From assembly GCA_018389105.1 (NCBI GenBank), contig JACATO010000069.1, positions 374,501-438,500 on the forward strand: DNA of 64,000 nt, in the 5' to 3' direction. This stretch comes from Nautilus pompilius (Eukaryota > Mollusca > Cephalopoda > Nautilida > Nautilidae). The position numbers and the translations under genes were made by a program. The notes beneath the pieces were generated by a model, which saw nothing but the letters and a program-made list of their open reading frames with translations, was not told the origin of the DNA and did no database searches. The first letter of the stretch is position 1. The number at the start of each line of letters is the position of its first letter. Below, piece after piece: positions 45,330 through 57,682 of this stretch.

Positions 45330-46390
45330 CCTAGATAAGGACACGTGACCTGGACAGCCTCACACGTGCAGTCAGTCTAACAGATGATGGGGAAGGCAAA
45401 AGCGTTACAGCGTTCGAAAAAGGCACGATAGAGGGCGCGCGTCTAGCAGGTGGCGCAGTGGCTAAACGGTTTCGTCGGTCAGTCGAGTCTACCAGCGATG
45501 GAAAAACATGAAGAACATGTCTGCTGCGAGACGGAAACATGGCCGCAAACGCGTAGTGACAAAAGAAAAGAAGAAAAGCGGACAGGATAGTGAATTCCAG
45601 CCGTCATCAAGCAACAGGCCAACTGACAAAGACATTCAATCCATGCCCATCTCCGGCCGTACCTTTCAAAGAACGTTGCAGCAGATGGAGACCATTGCGC
45701 GAATCACAGATCACAGTTACCGAAACGAAAAGAGGTCTCGTGTGGTGTAAGAATCGCATACACTGAACTAGAACAACTGGTGGGGGGGAGGGGAGGGGAT
45801 GCGGTCAGATGAACCACGCTTCACCCTCTTTTTTAACGCGGATGAGAAAAGTACAGATTTGGAAAGAGATACACGAATCACTAGGCCCCTCCCCTCTGTC
45901 GGGGGTCTGTGGTGGTGAAGTCAGGGTTAGCAAGTACATACAGCTGATCTCGAAGTAAACGGCAACGTTTGTATCCGATTGCTAACGAGCTAATGGCGGC
46001 ATCTAGCGGTGATCTTTTTCTATTTTTTTTATCCTTGTTAAGCCACAAGTGTCAGGATCACGTGATTTATATCGCCATTGCTTGTACTTCCCCACATTTT
46101 CCACAAATCCGAGCTCGAACTTATACCTGCTAGATGAGGGAATTCCTGACCGGCCCCGTCCGCTAGCCATTCCTGTGACCAAAGCGGCGGGTAGGTGTCC
46201 CAGTCAGATAAGACAGAATGAAAAAAAAGATTTCCGCAGAATTACGAAGTGATGGAGAGACTCGCCGGCCATAGATGCCACCAGAATTAATTTAGATGGA
46301 AATTACTTGCTTCGTTTATCTTCCCGACATGAGCCCGGTGTGTTTGGGATTACGTTGAGATTGGCGGCGGCACGTACCAGCTCAATCTTA
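45330..46390 (+). pseudogene. Tc1-like transposon relic (copy B)
   Basis: Transposase pieces in order: FEKGTIEGARLAGGA near 45415-45460, then a basic stretch like KRRSGRK. SNRPTDKDIQSMPISGRTFQ lies near 45610-45670, then VW-KNR, SDEPRFTLFFNADE near 45806-45845, and LPDMSP near 46322-46338 (third catalytic motif position). The frame is broken by several frameshifts and stops. It is related to copy A at 40940. Confidence 0.65.
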
Positions 46391-47460
46391 ATTAGTTACC
46401 TGTCAGTTTGATCTGTGAATGGTCTTAATCTCCCCCTCGCTCGGCTTTACACTTTCTCGCACTGCGGGCTGATTGTTAAAGCGAGGAGAGCTACAAAAGA
46501 GAGCGCATTCCTTTGAAAGGGCCAAGACGCATTAAATGCTTCGGTTTTAACACGGTGATCTCTCTCTCCTGAAGAAGTCAGGTGACCACGGAAACGATTG
46601 ATGGCACGAGCATTCCCGATGCGACTAGACTCTACCCGAATCGATATTGTACTGGTCAGCAATGGGAGAGGAAGGAAGTGGGGGGGGGGGCAAGTAAATT
46701 TACGCAAAGATGACCCCCCCCCCTCACGGAGAGAGAGAGAGAGAACTAAGCCGCGGCCAATTTTCTAAAATAAACCGCTCTGAGTTAGACCCCTTTACTG
46801 CGCCGCGATGTTATAGATCGTTACTGCAAACGCGTCACGTGGTCGCACAACAATTTGGCTCGCATAAAGATTGCGCATTAAAATCTAGTTCCTGTTTGTT
46901 CCTCCAATGCTTGCTTAATTGTTTATTTTACGATGCGCTACAAAACAAACTTAGAAGATTCTTAAATAAACGCGTCAGTCCATCAATAAACAGACGTGAT
47001 ATCCCCAAAACATTTTAAAATTAAAAACGAATCGTAATAACATAGCAATATTTAACTGCAAGGGAATTTCGATGAAATTTAAGTGTTCAATGATTTTCAC
47101 ACACATAAGCGGGATGGCTCTTCAGTCAAGAAAACCAGAAACTTGACTTACGTCATGATTACTCAGTATGGCGCTGGTGGGTATGGATTCAGACGTCACC
47201 ATTCTTTCCTCTCTCTCTCTCACGAAGATAAAATATAAACAAATACAAGACTGTCTCCGAAGTATCGATGCATCGCTATCTTAATATCTAGTTAATTAAT
47301 TCTAACACGCATTTAGTAATTTGAGCACTGAAAGCAAATCGTGATCAGTGATAAATAGTATTTATTTAAATGTGTGAACACATTTACCGGCTCCTTCAGT
47401 ACTATAAACTGGATAAGGAAATAAACAAATAATCTAACTGGCTATATTTTATTTGGTTAT

Positions 47461-47479
47461 AACAACAACAACAATAATA

Positions 47480-47526
<47 letters not shown>
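47461..47526. repeat. (AAT)n microsatellite
   Basis: AAC units pass into about 18 AAT units. Confidence 0.95.
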
Positions 47527-47529
<3 letters not shown>

Positions 47530-49309
47530 CACTAGTTCCGTCCGTGGGTCGGTATGTGCTGTGCCTTGGTCTGTTCAAACTAATGCTGCAGACCCATCGT
47601 GTGTTTTAGCGTTCTCATTTGTCTCCGAACCCACTGTATCTTCGCTCTAGTATTTAGTATAACCTGGATATTAATCTCCCGTGTTCAATTCTCCTGGAAC
47701 ATTAATATTCTGTGAGACAAGACTCGAAATAACATCCTGACTTTTTTTTGTGTTTGACATCGATAATTTATACATTAATTTATGTATTTAGCAATAGGAG
47801 AACGGAAATGGAAAACGTTATAATAGGGTATCCGCTCCGACATGTCTAGGCTGGTCGCTGTCGATTGATTGGCACCAGTGATGTCGCTATACTGGTGTAC
47901 GTTGCATGTCAACGCGAAGGCTGAATCAGATAAACCGCGATATAAAGGCTGCCTAACCGTGGCAACAAAGACTGACAGCACGTGGAAGCGTTTGACCTTA
48001 CATAGTACTGGATGTATGGGTTTTCTCCCCCACTCTTCTTTCATTTTCTTTTATTTATGCCTTAGTACAGTACGGTACAGGAATGAACGATCCAAACAAC
48101 GCGCTTTTGAAACGGCCCACAAGGAGCGTATATCGTAAAATCTGTCAAAAACCTAAACCTACACGCACACACACACACACAGAGCCCTGAGCCTCGAGCG
48201 GCTTTACGTTCCCACAGGCGTTTACGGATTAGTAGACGGCTTTATCCGTGCATTTAGAAACACACACACACGAAAACATGAGCAAGTCCCCAGCGTTCCC
48301 AGAGTTCCGTTCACTACCGATAAGCGCCAGCATCTTTTATAATCGGCAAAGTTAACTCCTGGAGGATGAGTTGTCGGGTCAATTCTTAACAGGGGATGGA
48401 TTAGCCTTCAGATGACTTCATCCAACGGCTGTGCGTCCGCCAGACGCGGTCTTCAACCCTGATTTCTTCGCATTTTCTCGACACCAAGAATAAGACAACG
48501 AACAAAGGGTGGGAGGGAGGGAGGGAGAAGAGAGATTCGGATAGATTCTCTCGCTATTAATGGGAGAAAGGGGAACAGCGAGATCACCGGGTTTGGGGGA
48601 GGGGGAATCTCTAGTTAGTTCGGCTACTGCTGTGTTGATGCTGATGAACAGAACCAGAATTATTATTATTATTAACAACAACAACGAAGACTTTGTCAGA
48701 CACGAAATTAGTCAGAAGCCTTGCAGTTCTACGAGAAGCTACCGCGTCGCCCGATGTTTCCAAGAGGTACGCCGACTGTTTGTTGGGCCCGTTGCTCCGA
48801 CAACGACAGGGACGTCTGTACCAGTAACCTCTTGTGGAGATGCGAAGACGCGCACAGAAATAGTAATAAAAAGTACATGGCCAGTTTAGGCCGACCACAA
48901 TCGTTTTGCTTCCTTCCATCCTTATCGTTGAACGCATTCAAACAGGTTATTTGCAGCGCCCTCTGTATTCTTTAACTGAACAAGAAAGATCATTCCTGGG
49001 GACAGTGACACAAAAATTAGCGTTTAAAAAGTTACTGACTGCGGATTATAGGAATAGGGGAACTGTAGTCGTACCAACTTCAGTTTTTCTGCGTCACAAA
49101 ATTTACTCCGGAAGCTGCCGTACCTGCTGACCTCAGCCTCTGGGTCCGTGCTGCCCAGCTACCATCATTTCATTCAGACTCCTCACCCGCTTAAACTCTA
49201 CTCCTAGCAACAAAGTTAAGCCTCTTGAGGTCTCGTACCTGGTTCTTGACCTACGGCTAATTAATCCTCGTGGCTCTTCAGAAAGTCGCACCCAGGTAAT
49301 CGGATGGAT

Positions 49310-49310
<1 letters not shown>

Positions 49311-49340
<30 letters not shown>
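49311..49340. repeat. (ATA)n microsatellite
   Basis: About ten ATA units. Confidence 0.9.
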
Positions 49341-49500
49341 GCGCTGATGGGGCGGGGGTGGTCGCACGGCGTCTAACCCCAGACCGCTCGAGCCAAAATT
49401 GCCCGCCATCTGGAACTGTTACCGAAAAGTGGATCGCGGACGCTGGTGGGTTAGCATCTCAGCACTGACTTTGTGTCCGCCAGATCTCAGAGTAATAAAG

Positions 49501-49625
49501 ACTTCGCGCCAATTACGGAGACCGGGTGTACCTTGTGAAAGAGTTCCGAGACCTTGCCGGCTCCCTGAATCACCGTCTACAGCTTGGACAAGAGAAGAGT
49601 GTTATCGTAACTCTACCTACCAAGA
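49501..49625 (+). CDS. Weak orphan exon candidate
   Basis: From 49502 the frame reads LRANYGDRVYLVKEFRDLAG, then SLNHRLQLGQEKSVIVTLPTK, with varied codons and good complexity. It ends at a consensus-like donor (AAGA/GTAAGC). The only acceptor (AATAAAG) lacks a polypyrimidine tract, and two stops lie just upstream, so the left end is doubtful. I do not recognise the peptide. It may be a lone exon of a larger gene, a transposon piece or chance. Confidence 0.25.
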
Positions 49626-50694
49626 GTAAGCTTTGTTGTCGTTTTCTCCAGAAATGTATGATCTTCATTCTCCCAGGAAGTCCCAAGCCCAGCTTGCACT
49701 TATTGTTTTTATTTCCGACTTTGACCAACAGGGTGTGACCGACGTCGCGATGGACGACTGAGCTGGAGCGCTGGTGTGTAGCCATGGGGGTAGAGAGAGA
49801 GAGAGAGAGGGAGGGAGACAACCACGAGTTACCGGTGATTCGGTTATCTTTCCCTGCGGCCCCCACCGGCTGATGAGAATCGTTTTGGTACTCCGGTCGT
49901 GTGGCCATTCTCTCGCTTTATTAAAAATATTTTTAAAAAAATTTAAATAAATGAAATAACCTTTTAAACAAGTTTTAGGATTCCCCTCCCCTGTAAGTCT
50001 ACACACGTATAAGTAGTTCTGATTACCAGAATTGTTTTGTGATAGTAACACAAAAATTCAAAACTCGCTAATTATAGGAAGCCAACAGTAAATCTGAGCC
50101 ACTGCGGGCCCAGCCCAGTAATTTCGGGCAACTGCGCAATTCATTGGAAATCGCGAGGTCTGTGAGGACAGGAAATGGATGCGATAAATCAAACAGTAGA
50201 AGGAAAAGAAGTCGACTGGATCCCCTAAAGCAACTCAAACACTCAGTTTGGTAAAACGATCGGCTACAAGTGAGAGGAGACTGGTGTCGCTTCCCAGCGG
50301 AACGCGTTGCCCCAAGGAAATGTTACAACTCAGGAACGGTAGGGGCGGGGAAGGGACAGCGGAAAGAAACGAACGATTCCACGATTTAATCGAAACAGTT
50401 TTCCTCAGCGAACAGTCCATGCCGAGATGTGGGTCCACAGGGACATAATAGTTTGTGGTCGTAGCACCAGGGAGGGACGGGTTGAGTTGAGGGTGGTGAT
50501 GAGATGATGAGAGCGAATAGACGGACCGATAACTGGATGTCGGTAGACTTCAGCTGAGCATCCATAGTTCAGGACGGACACAGGCGTAAATTGGGGAAAT
50601 TATGGGCTAATGTAATGAAAAGGAAAGGAAAAAATTCAAACGGAGTGACAAATGTACCAGTCAACAAACGAACAAACAATAAAACAATATGGAC

Positions 50695-50699
<5 letters not shown>

Positions 50700-50765
<66 letters not shown>

Positions 50766-50861
50766 AGAGGAAGGGAGGGAGAGAGAGAGGGGGGGAAAGA
50801 GAGGGGAGTGAGGGGGAGAGAGAGAGAGGGGGATGGGAGAGAGAGAGAGAGAGAGAGTAAA
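50700..50861. repeat. Purine-only (GA)n/(GGGA)n tract
   Basis: About 160 bp of almost pure G/A on the plus strand, starting as perfect GA units. Confidence 0.95.
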
Positions 50862-52029
50862 AGTACTGCTGATGAAGAAGCTCTGTGCTCTTTTCTCTGT
50901 TTACTTTCAATGGAAAATAAGTCGACCGAGACGACAAAAGAAATACCTTACCGCTTTTGAGGTTTGATGGTGTAGCTGGCCATGTGTGTCGGCAACTGGA
51001 ACGCAACGTAGCGCTCGAACAGCAGCTATGACGGACAGTTGTTTTGTGGAACGGATCTACGGACGTCTGTCCGTCTGTCTACATCTGCAGCAAGGTGTAA
51101 GGCCCAACTGCGTCCAGACGCGCTTCCCTTCTGATGCCACACCCCTTGCGGTGTCCGAACGTTGCTGCTGTGCGAAGGAAAACAACGACTAAGGAAGCAC
51201 AGAAGTTGTACGCCGCCCGCGACCTTATTCCTCCCCGAGCCGGAAAGCAAGCGTGCCGTTCTGTTGATAATCATTAACTCGTCAAACAAAACAGAGCCGA
51301 GCGTTGATCCTCTTATCGGCGAGGGACCGCCTCAAGAAACATCGCAGACTTGTTCTTGGGGCGACGGTTACAATTCCACCCAACCTCGCCTGAACAGGAA
51401 ACTAAAGGGAAAAAAAAAGTGCTACTAGAAGAATACACTTTTCCTCCGCGTTCTGCTGTGCATTCTGGTCTTTCTTTCGTCAGCGAGCGTTCAGCTCTTA
51501 CTAATCTACTTTGACCGGAAATGTAAACCTCTAAAGAGTTCGATTATTAAATCTACCAGCAATAATATATTTATATTTTTAAAAATATTATTGTTACTAA
51601 ATATCCACGTTAGAAGGGGCAATGATGATAGCCATAGAAGCGGTAATAGTTTTCAGTATTTGGTTGGTCATCGTATCTCCAAGGGCGCTCTGACGGTGTT
51701 GTGTCAGCCCGAGAGAAAGATCGGCCACAACAACAGAACGTACCAGGACTCTTGATTAGTTGTGAAGGAAGACAAAAGCTTTCCAGCCCCATCGTCTCCC
51801 CCCCCAAACACATTTGCAACCTTGACAAACCAGCACGCTTCGCGGTACAGAGATACGGCTTACTTCTCCGGAACAGAGCGATCTCAGAAACATAATTCTA
51901 AATCACTTTCCCCGCTTAATCTGCGCGCATCGTTACACAAGACTCATCACCACTTCCTCTCTAAAACCGGCTACGTACGTGGTGTAAACCAGTTTAAGAC
52001 ACTAACCATTGTTTAATTAGCTCCGAGAT

Positions 52030-52310
52030 AAGGCAGCTCCGTGCCATCGGAAAGACTGAAGGAGAGATGACGCAGTGCCATTGATTCTTTGTACAATGTC
52101 CATCGCAGCCATTTCGAGAGCACTAACAAGGTACCGTCGTACTGACCAGCTCACGAAAAGGCCTCGTTCTGGTCGCCCAAGGTTCACATCCTCTCACGAG
52201 GATCGTTACCTCCAGAGGTTAACCAACGGTTCAATTTCGAAACAGACGTGCCCGCAACAGGCTTGTAAAAGCAATCAGATAGCAGCACTAACAATTTGAA
52301 GGCTCCCACC
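52030..52310 (+). pseudogene. Tc1-like transposase DNA-binding-domain relic
   Basis: The plus strand encodes ISRALTRYRRTDQLTKRPRS followed by GRPRFTSSHEDRYLQRLT at 52105-52225. This is the Tc1 helix-turn-helix and GRPRxTT...DRYL signature. The catalytic domain is missing. Confidence 0.7.
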
Positions 52311-53689
52311 GCCTGTTTCTCGGACTCTTTTAAATCTGAAATATCAGTCACGTCAGAATCCATAGAATACTTTATATTGCGCCGTCTTGCACAACTATGA
52401 CGTAAGATTAAACACCCTGCAGCGTTATACACAAATACGATGCGCAGAAAATAAAACAACTTACAGCACTGTGCGCATCTGTGAGATGCTAAAAGCTTTA
52501 AACCTAAAAGGAGAAATTTTGAATGCACCAGACTTTTCTTGAAATTACAGAAAGTACGTAAATACGAAAAGAAAAAAAGCTGCTTTTAACTGTGGGATAA
52601 ATTAAATACATTAACTTCCTTTATTGTCGCGCTGCAGAATCTTGTGGTCTTGTATAAAGTTCTACGTAAAGAATTCAGGGTGGACCTTTGCCCTGGACCT
52701 GTTAGACAACAGCCATTTATAGCAGAAAACTGTGAGCTTGTCGACGACTGGATAGTACCATAACTACATTATACGCATTAATTAAGCTCACCGGTACAGC
52801 GAACAGACGCAGAGAGGGAAAACTTAGACAGCGTCTGTTAACCGGTTACTTCCTTATGAATCATTCAGCCGCCGCCGTCAAATGTCTACGGCGTTGGAAA
52901 AAGCAAAGGGGGAGGTTATATCAGTGCACGAGAGAACAGCGCCCCCGTGTGCCGACCTTCCGTCGTGTCAGCTCAGCTGGTTACCACAGAAAACCACCTA
53001 CGCAGCTCCTGCGCCTGGCAAAGAACAGCGGGGAACTCTTTGTTCAGCCTAACTCATCAAAAATTTCTAGGTGTCATCGGGAGTTCTTTACATTGTGAGA
53101 AGTACTCGGATTGACCGTTTAATTTACTTGCCATTGAAGGGAAAAAGATTAAGGGAACAAAGGGTTATCCTATTTACTGGAGACTGAAGCCGACAAACTT
53201 TTAGCCAACTGAATAAGTCCCGCGCGTTCAGCCACAATCTGCAACGATTGGAGAAATAACTGGGTCGTAAAGAGATACAACGGTAAGGGTTAACAGTAAT
53301 TAAAGGAGAAAGTTAGTAATGTATTCGTTAAACTAAAAAGAAATCTTTACTTGCTTTTCAAGCTGCGTTTATCCGCCTGCTTCTTACTATTCCAGCATAA
53401 CTAGTAGAGTCGTATGTTGTCAAAGAGTGATGGCTCCGCACAGCGACTCGCGGAGTGATAACATAGCAGCTTGGGGAAGAGAAACTGGAAGTTTAAACCA
53501 TATTAAGTAATTGCATCCGCGTGCTCACTTTTCAAAACATCTTTTAGAACAGAAACTCATCACATTTAGGTAATATGAATGTAACTGATTTAACTTCATT
53601 TGTCCCATAACCCATAGGTCGTTGGGCACCTCGAGAGGTACGTTTAGGGTATTTAACAACCTGGCAAAGCCCATCAGAGTCAAGGTGAA

Positions 53690-53815
53690 CGTCAGCGTCC
53701 AGAGGAGGGCTGTACAGCTGTTTCTGGCCCTCATCAGCAGCAGCACAGCAGCACGTACCTCTGACCCCACCGGGAATCGAACCTGCGACACAAGGTAACT
53801 GACTTACCTACACTG
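53690..53815 (-). repeat. tRNA-derived SINE fragment
   Basis: The minus strand shows GTAGGTAAGTCAGTTACCTT (A-box side) and a perfect B box GGTTCGATTCC at 53783-53773. A non-tRNA body (TGATGAGGGCCAGAAACAGC and onward) continues toward 53690 or further. Confidence 0.5.
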
Positions 53816-54719
53816 AAAATGATAACTCTCATCGTGTAACACGTTTTGGTACTGGGCACCTTATTAGGGGGTAAGCAGTAAAATTAGCGTAGTGATATTT
53901 ATAGTTATTTACAAAGGGAAGGGAGTCTTTTAATTTATATAAAACTCCTACCTATTCCGCATATCTATCCAAAGCATTTTTAAAAAATTAATTTTTGTAG
54001 TAAACTTAGCAATTTTTCCGGACTTCAAACCCAGTAAGATGGGGTTGATGATGCTTCTTAGATCTTATCACCATCTAAGAGCGATTTCCATACGAAAATT
54101 GTCAAAACTTGAATTTATCGAACGGTACACGTCTCCAGTACCCGAAAGCATCGCCAGACATGCCACCTGCTGCACGCCCTCTGCAGCCAGACCAGCGGGG
54201 AGATGAACTTGAATCGACGTCGTCAGCAGGAGATTCTCTATTATCAGCGCGGAGGAGTCTTCCCAAGTTGCTTCCCATAGCGGGTGACGTTGGCCCTGAT
54301 GAAATCCGCTATGACGTCGGTCGGTCGAGACTTTTGCCGATCCGCTGTAGACTCAGACTTCCACTCTGCACGAGCTTATCGCCCACACTCGGCTAAATGG
54401 TGGGACGTTGCGCGCTACCTCCTGTTTTGAGCATGGCGATAGTGTACGCTAACCGTATGCCCATCTGGACGTCCGATCTGTACATAATCGCGTAAATAGC
54501 GGTCAAATACAACCATACTGTTCAGTACGAAGGATGATGGAAAACTTAGATCGCGTCAGCACAAAATGGCTGTAGACCAAACAGCTCAGCCGAAGTCTCT
54601 ATTCCTTCTGAATATCTGAGGGTTTGTGGTAAATCACCCCCCACCCAGGTTTACAAAATTTCAGAATGATTAAATTAATGTAGGCTCTACGCCTGAAACA
54701 TCGTACTCCAAAAGGAGTA

Positions 54720-55317
54720 CAATCGACCCCCGCGTAATCGCGGTTCGGCATTCGCGGAATTTTCCTTAGAACCTACCTAATAATTGTTCATGGAAACCAC
54801 CGCATATTCGCGGAATCGCAAATATCTTCCGCGATTTTTTAATGGCTTTTTTCGTGGCAATATATATTTTTTCACGCTTTTTAACGCTAAATTATTAATA
54901 ACAATATAATTTACTAATTTTGTAATATAAATACTAACGTAAATCCAGCAAAATATTGATATAAAATAAACGCTATTGGCTGGATGTTTGAAAGTAGCCA
55001 ATCCGAGAGCGTTGTTCATTTCTCCTCGCTGCTGATTGGCTGCTGCCCACGAGGCGCTGTCTCAGGCAGATGCAGCCCAGAAGCGCCGCATCCTCCCAGT
55101 TTACCGCGTGTAGCTATCTTGAGTGTTTCGCTGAGTGTTGTATTTTTTATTAAATTATTATTGTATATTTACTTATATTTTTATTATATTTTACGTTATA
55201 TTTTGACGTTTATAGGCATTTTTAGGCATTTTTATGGACCACGTCCAATATTTGCGGTTTTTCACTCTTCACGGGTGCTCAAGGGACGTAACCCCCTCGA
55301 ATACCGGGGGACAACTG
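54720..55317. mobile_element. Tigger/pogo-like MITE, 598 bp
   Basis: The left end is CAATCGACCCCCGCGTAATC, and the right end in reverse complement is CAGTTGTCCCCCGGTATTCG. TA duplications flank it at 54718-54719 and 55318-55319. Subterminal CGCGG-rich repeats (TTCGCGGAAT on the left, TTTGCGGTTTTTCAC on the right) are typical of this non-autonomous type. It has no transposase frame. Confidence 0.8.
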
Positions 55318-55513
55318 TATTACTAATGATTTGAGATACTCTGACATTCCAAAATGGTATCTATTAAAGATGCCAAATCTTTCTCTTCTTCCACCAGTTT
55401 TGATTTTGCATAAACTTCTTCATATGACTAGTTTATTTCGATCTGTCCAAACTGAAGATCTGCAATGAGAACTGATTTTCATTTGCCATCTGTTCCACAA
55501 CCATAAAATGATT

Positions 55514-56736
55514 TAAACCAGACTGGATCTTCTTAACATCATCCCCACGGTAAAGCCAGATTGGATCGTCTTAACATCATCCCCATGGTAAAGCCAGATT
55601 GGATCGTCTTAACATCATCCCCACGGTAAAGCCAGATTGGATCGTCTTAACATCATCCCCATGGTAAAGCCAGATTGGATCGTCTTAACATCATCCCCAC
55701 GGTAAAACCAGATTGGACCGTCTTAACATCATCCCCACGGTAAAGCCAGATTGGATCGTCTTAACATCATCCCCATGGTAAAGCCAGATTGGATCGTCTT
55801 AACATCATCCCCACGGTAAAGCCAGATTGGATCGTCTTAACATCATCCCCATGGTAAAGCCAGATTGGATCGTCTTAACATCATCCCCACGGTAAAACCA
55901 GATTGGACCATCTTAACATCAACCACGGTAAAGCCAGATTGGATCGTCTTAACATCATCCCCACGGTAAAGCCAGATTGGATCTTCTTAAATCACCCTAT
56001 GGTAAAGCCAGATTGGATCGTCTTAACATCATCCCCACGGTAAAGCCAGATTGGATCGTCTTAACATCATCCCCACGGTAAAACCAGATTGGACCGTCTT
56101 AACATCAACCCCACGGTAAAGCCAGATTGGATCGTCTTAACATCATCCCCACGGTAAAGCCAGATTGGATCTTCTTAACATCACCCTATGGTAAAGCCAG
56201 ATTGGATCGTCTTAACATCATCCCCACGGTAAAGCCAGATTGGATCGTCTTAACATCATCCCCATGGTAAAGCCAGATTGGATCTTCTTAACATCACCCT
56301 ATGGTAAAGCCAGATTGGATCGTCTTAACATCATCCCCACGGTAAAGCCAGATTGGATCGTCTTAACATCATCCCCACGGTAAAGCCAGATTGGACCGTC
56401 TTAACATCATCCCCACGGTAAAGCCAGATTGGATCGTCTTAACATCATCCCCACGGTAAAGCCAGATTGGATCTTCTTAACATCATCCCCACGGTAAAGC
56501 CAGATTGGATCGTCTTAACATCATCCCCACGGTAAAGCCAGATTGGATCTTCTTAACATCATCCCCACGGTAAAGCCAGATTGGATCGTCTTAACATCAT
56601 CCCCACGGTAAAGCCAGATTGGATCTTCTTAACATCATCCCCACGGTAAAGCCAGATTGGATCGTCTTAACATCATCCCCATGGTAAAGCCAGATTGGAT
56701 CTTCCTAACATCACCCTATGGTAAAGCCAGATCGAA
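55514..56736. repeat. 38-bp tandem array, about 32 copies, with higher-order pattern
   Basis: The unit reads GTAAAGCCAGATTGGATCGT, then CTTAACATCATCCCCACG. Variants include CACGG versus CATGG, AAACCAGATTGGACC, and a shorter CTTCTTAACATCACCCTATGG form. The AAACC...GGACC variant recurs at about 55703 and 55893, exactly five units (190 bp) apart, and again near 56079. No spacers, so it is not CRISPR-like. Confidence 0.95.
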
Positions 56737-57680
56737 TTTTTTAGCGTCAGCTGCAAATTTCACAAAGTTGTTATATTTTTCTGTAGCGATATCATCGTTT
56801 TACATAAAAGTAAACAGGTTCAAATATTGAATCCTGAACGTTTTCATTAAATAATGTGATATTATTACCCTTTATCTTTAAAAAAAAAAATGAGGAAATT
56901 TATTGTGGTAATTACAAACCGAACAATGTAATTTGATGGAAACAATTTCACATCAATTATTTTAAAAAATCAAAACGAATTTCTCGGTCGTCAATGAAGA
57001 GTCACTTGAAAGTGGCTAGAATTTCAATCAGACAGCTAATGTATTTGAGCAATCAGCTGCAATTCTTGGAAACTAAATCAATAGCTAAAGGTGATAATGG
57101 TAACGATAATCTGATAGAGTTTCTGCTGGATTCTGAGAATATTTCATCAGGCTCGGATAACATCTGCCTTCAACTTAAATGACCGGTAAAGATGGCAAAC
57201 ACATTACGAATGTGAAATTTAGCCGGGTGTTCGCGAAGCTGACGAGTTACCGAAATCAAATTTTTCTCTCTGCATAAATTAATATTCCAGCACGCAGATA
57301 CGCTTCTAAACTAATGCCATACGGTATAAACCTTTGTTTTATAGGGATTTTAGTAAATTAAAAGTCTGGGTACTTTACAAACAGGGTGGCGCCATCATCG
57401 CTCGCCTGACAAGACGGCCACAGGGAATTTCGTATGTGTCAAGGCTGGCTGCGCCGTAGTTGGGCAAGATTGTGAGCATTGATCACTCTGACCTGGCTAC
57501 TTTTCCTGCTCTCTGTTTTTTCATTTTCATTTTTCTTTTTTTAGCGGATTGCCGTTGCTAGTATAATGATGCAATATTACTTATTCCCAACTGCATATAG
57601 GAAATCGCCAATTAAGCATTGTTATATCGATACCTTGGAGAGCGCCGACTTCTGATGATTTTTTCTGAAAACATTTTCCT
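56737..57680. other. Unique spacer between the two satellite arrays
   Basis: About 940 bp of AT-rich sequence. A 62-codon frame at 56994-57182 (plus) starts with ATG but resembles nothing I know. No repeat of either array is present. Confidence 0.5.
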
Positions 57681-57682
57681 TT

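Larger units (their letters stand above)
39497..54719. other. Gene-poor region with transposon relics and simple repeats
   Basis: Apart from the listed relics, repeats and the weak exon at 49501, I see no gene in these 15 kb. The longer open frames (for example 41369-41746, 41747-42097, 43751-44068, 48611-48937, 50569-51006) are explained by simple repeats or lack any family resemblance. A 5' part of the CIMIP5-like gene could lie just above 39496. Confidence 0.5.

Noticed and set aside
48418-48684. A small secreted protein with a hydrophobic start
   Set aside because: The hydrophobic run is the translation of an (ATT)n microsatellite.
50569-51006. A 145-codon minus-strand protein rich in Ser and Leu
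   Set aside because: Its core is the complement of the GA tract (CTCTCT reads Ser-Leu).
54109-54396. A 95-codon plus-strand gene with Pro/Arg-rich product
   Set aside because: No motif and no splice or promoter support; GC-rich patches here give long frames by chance.
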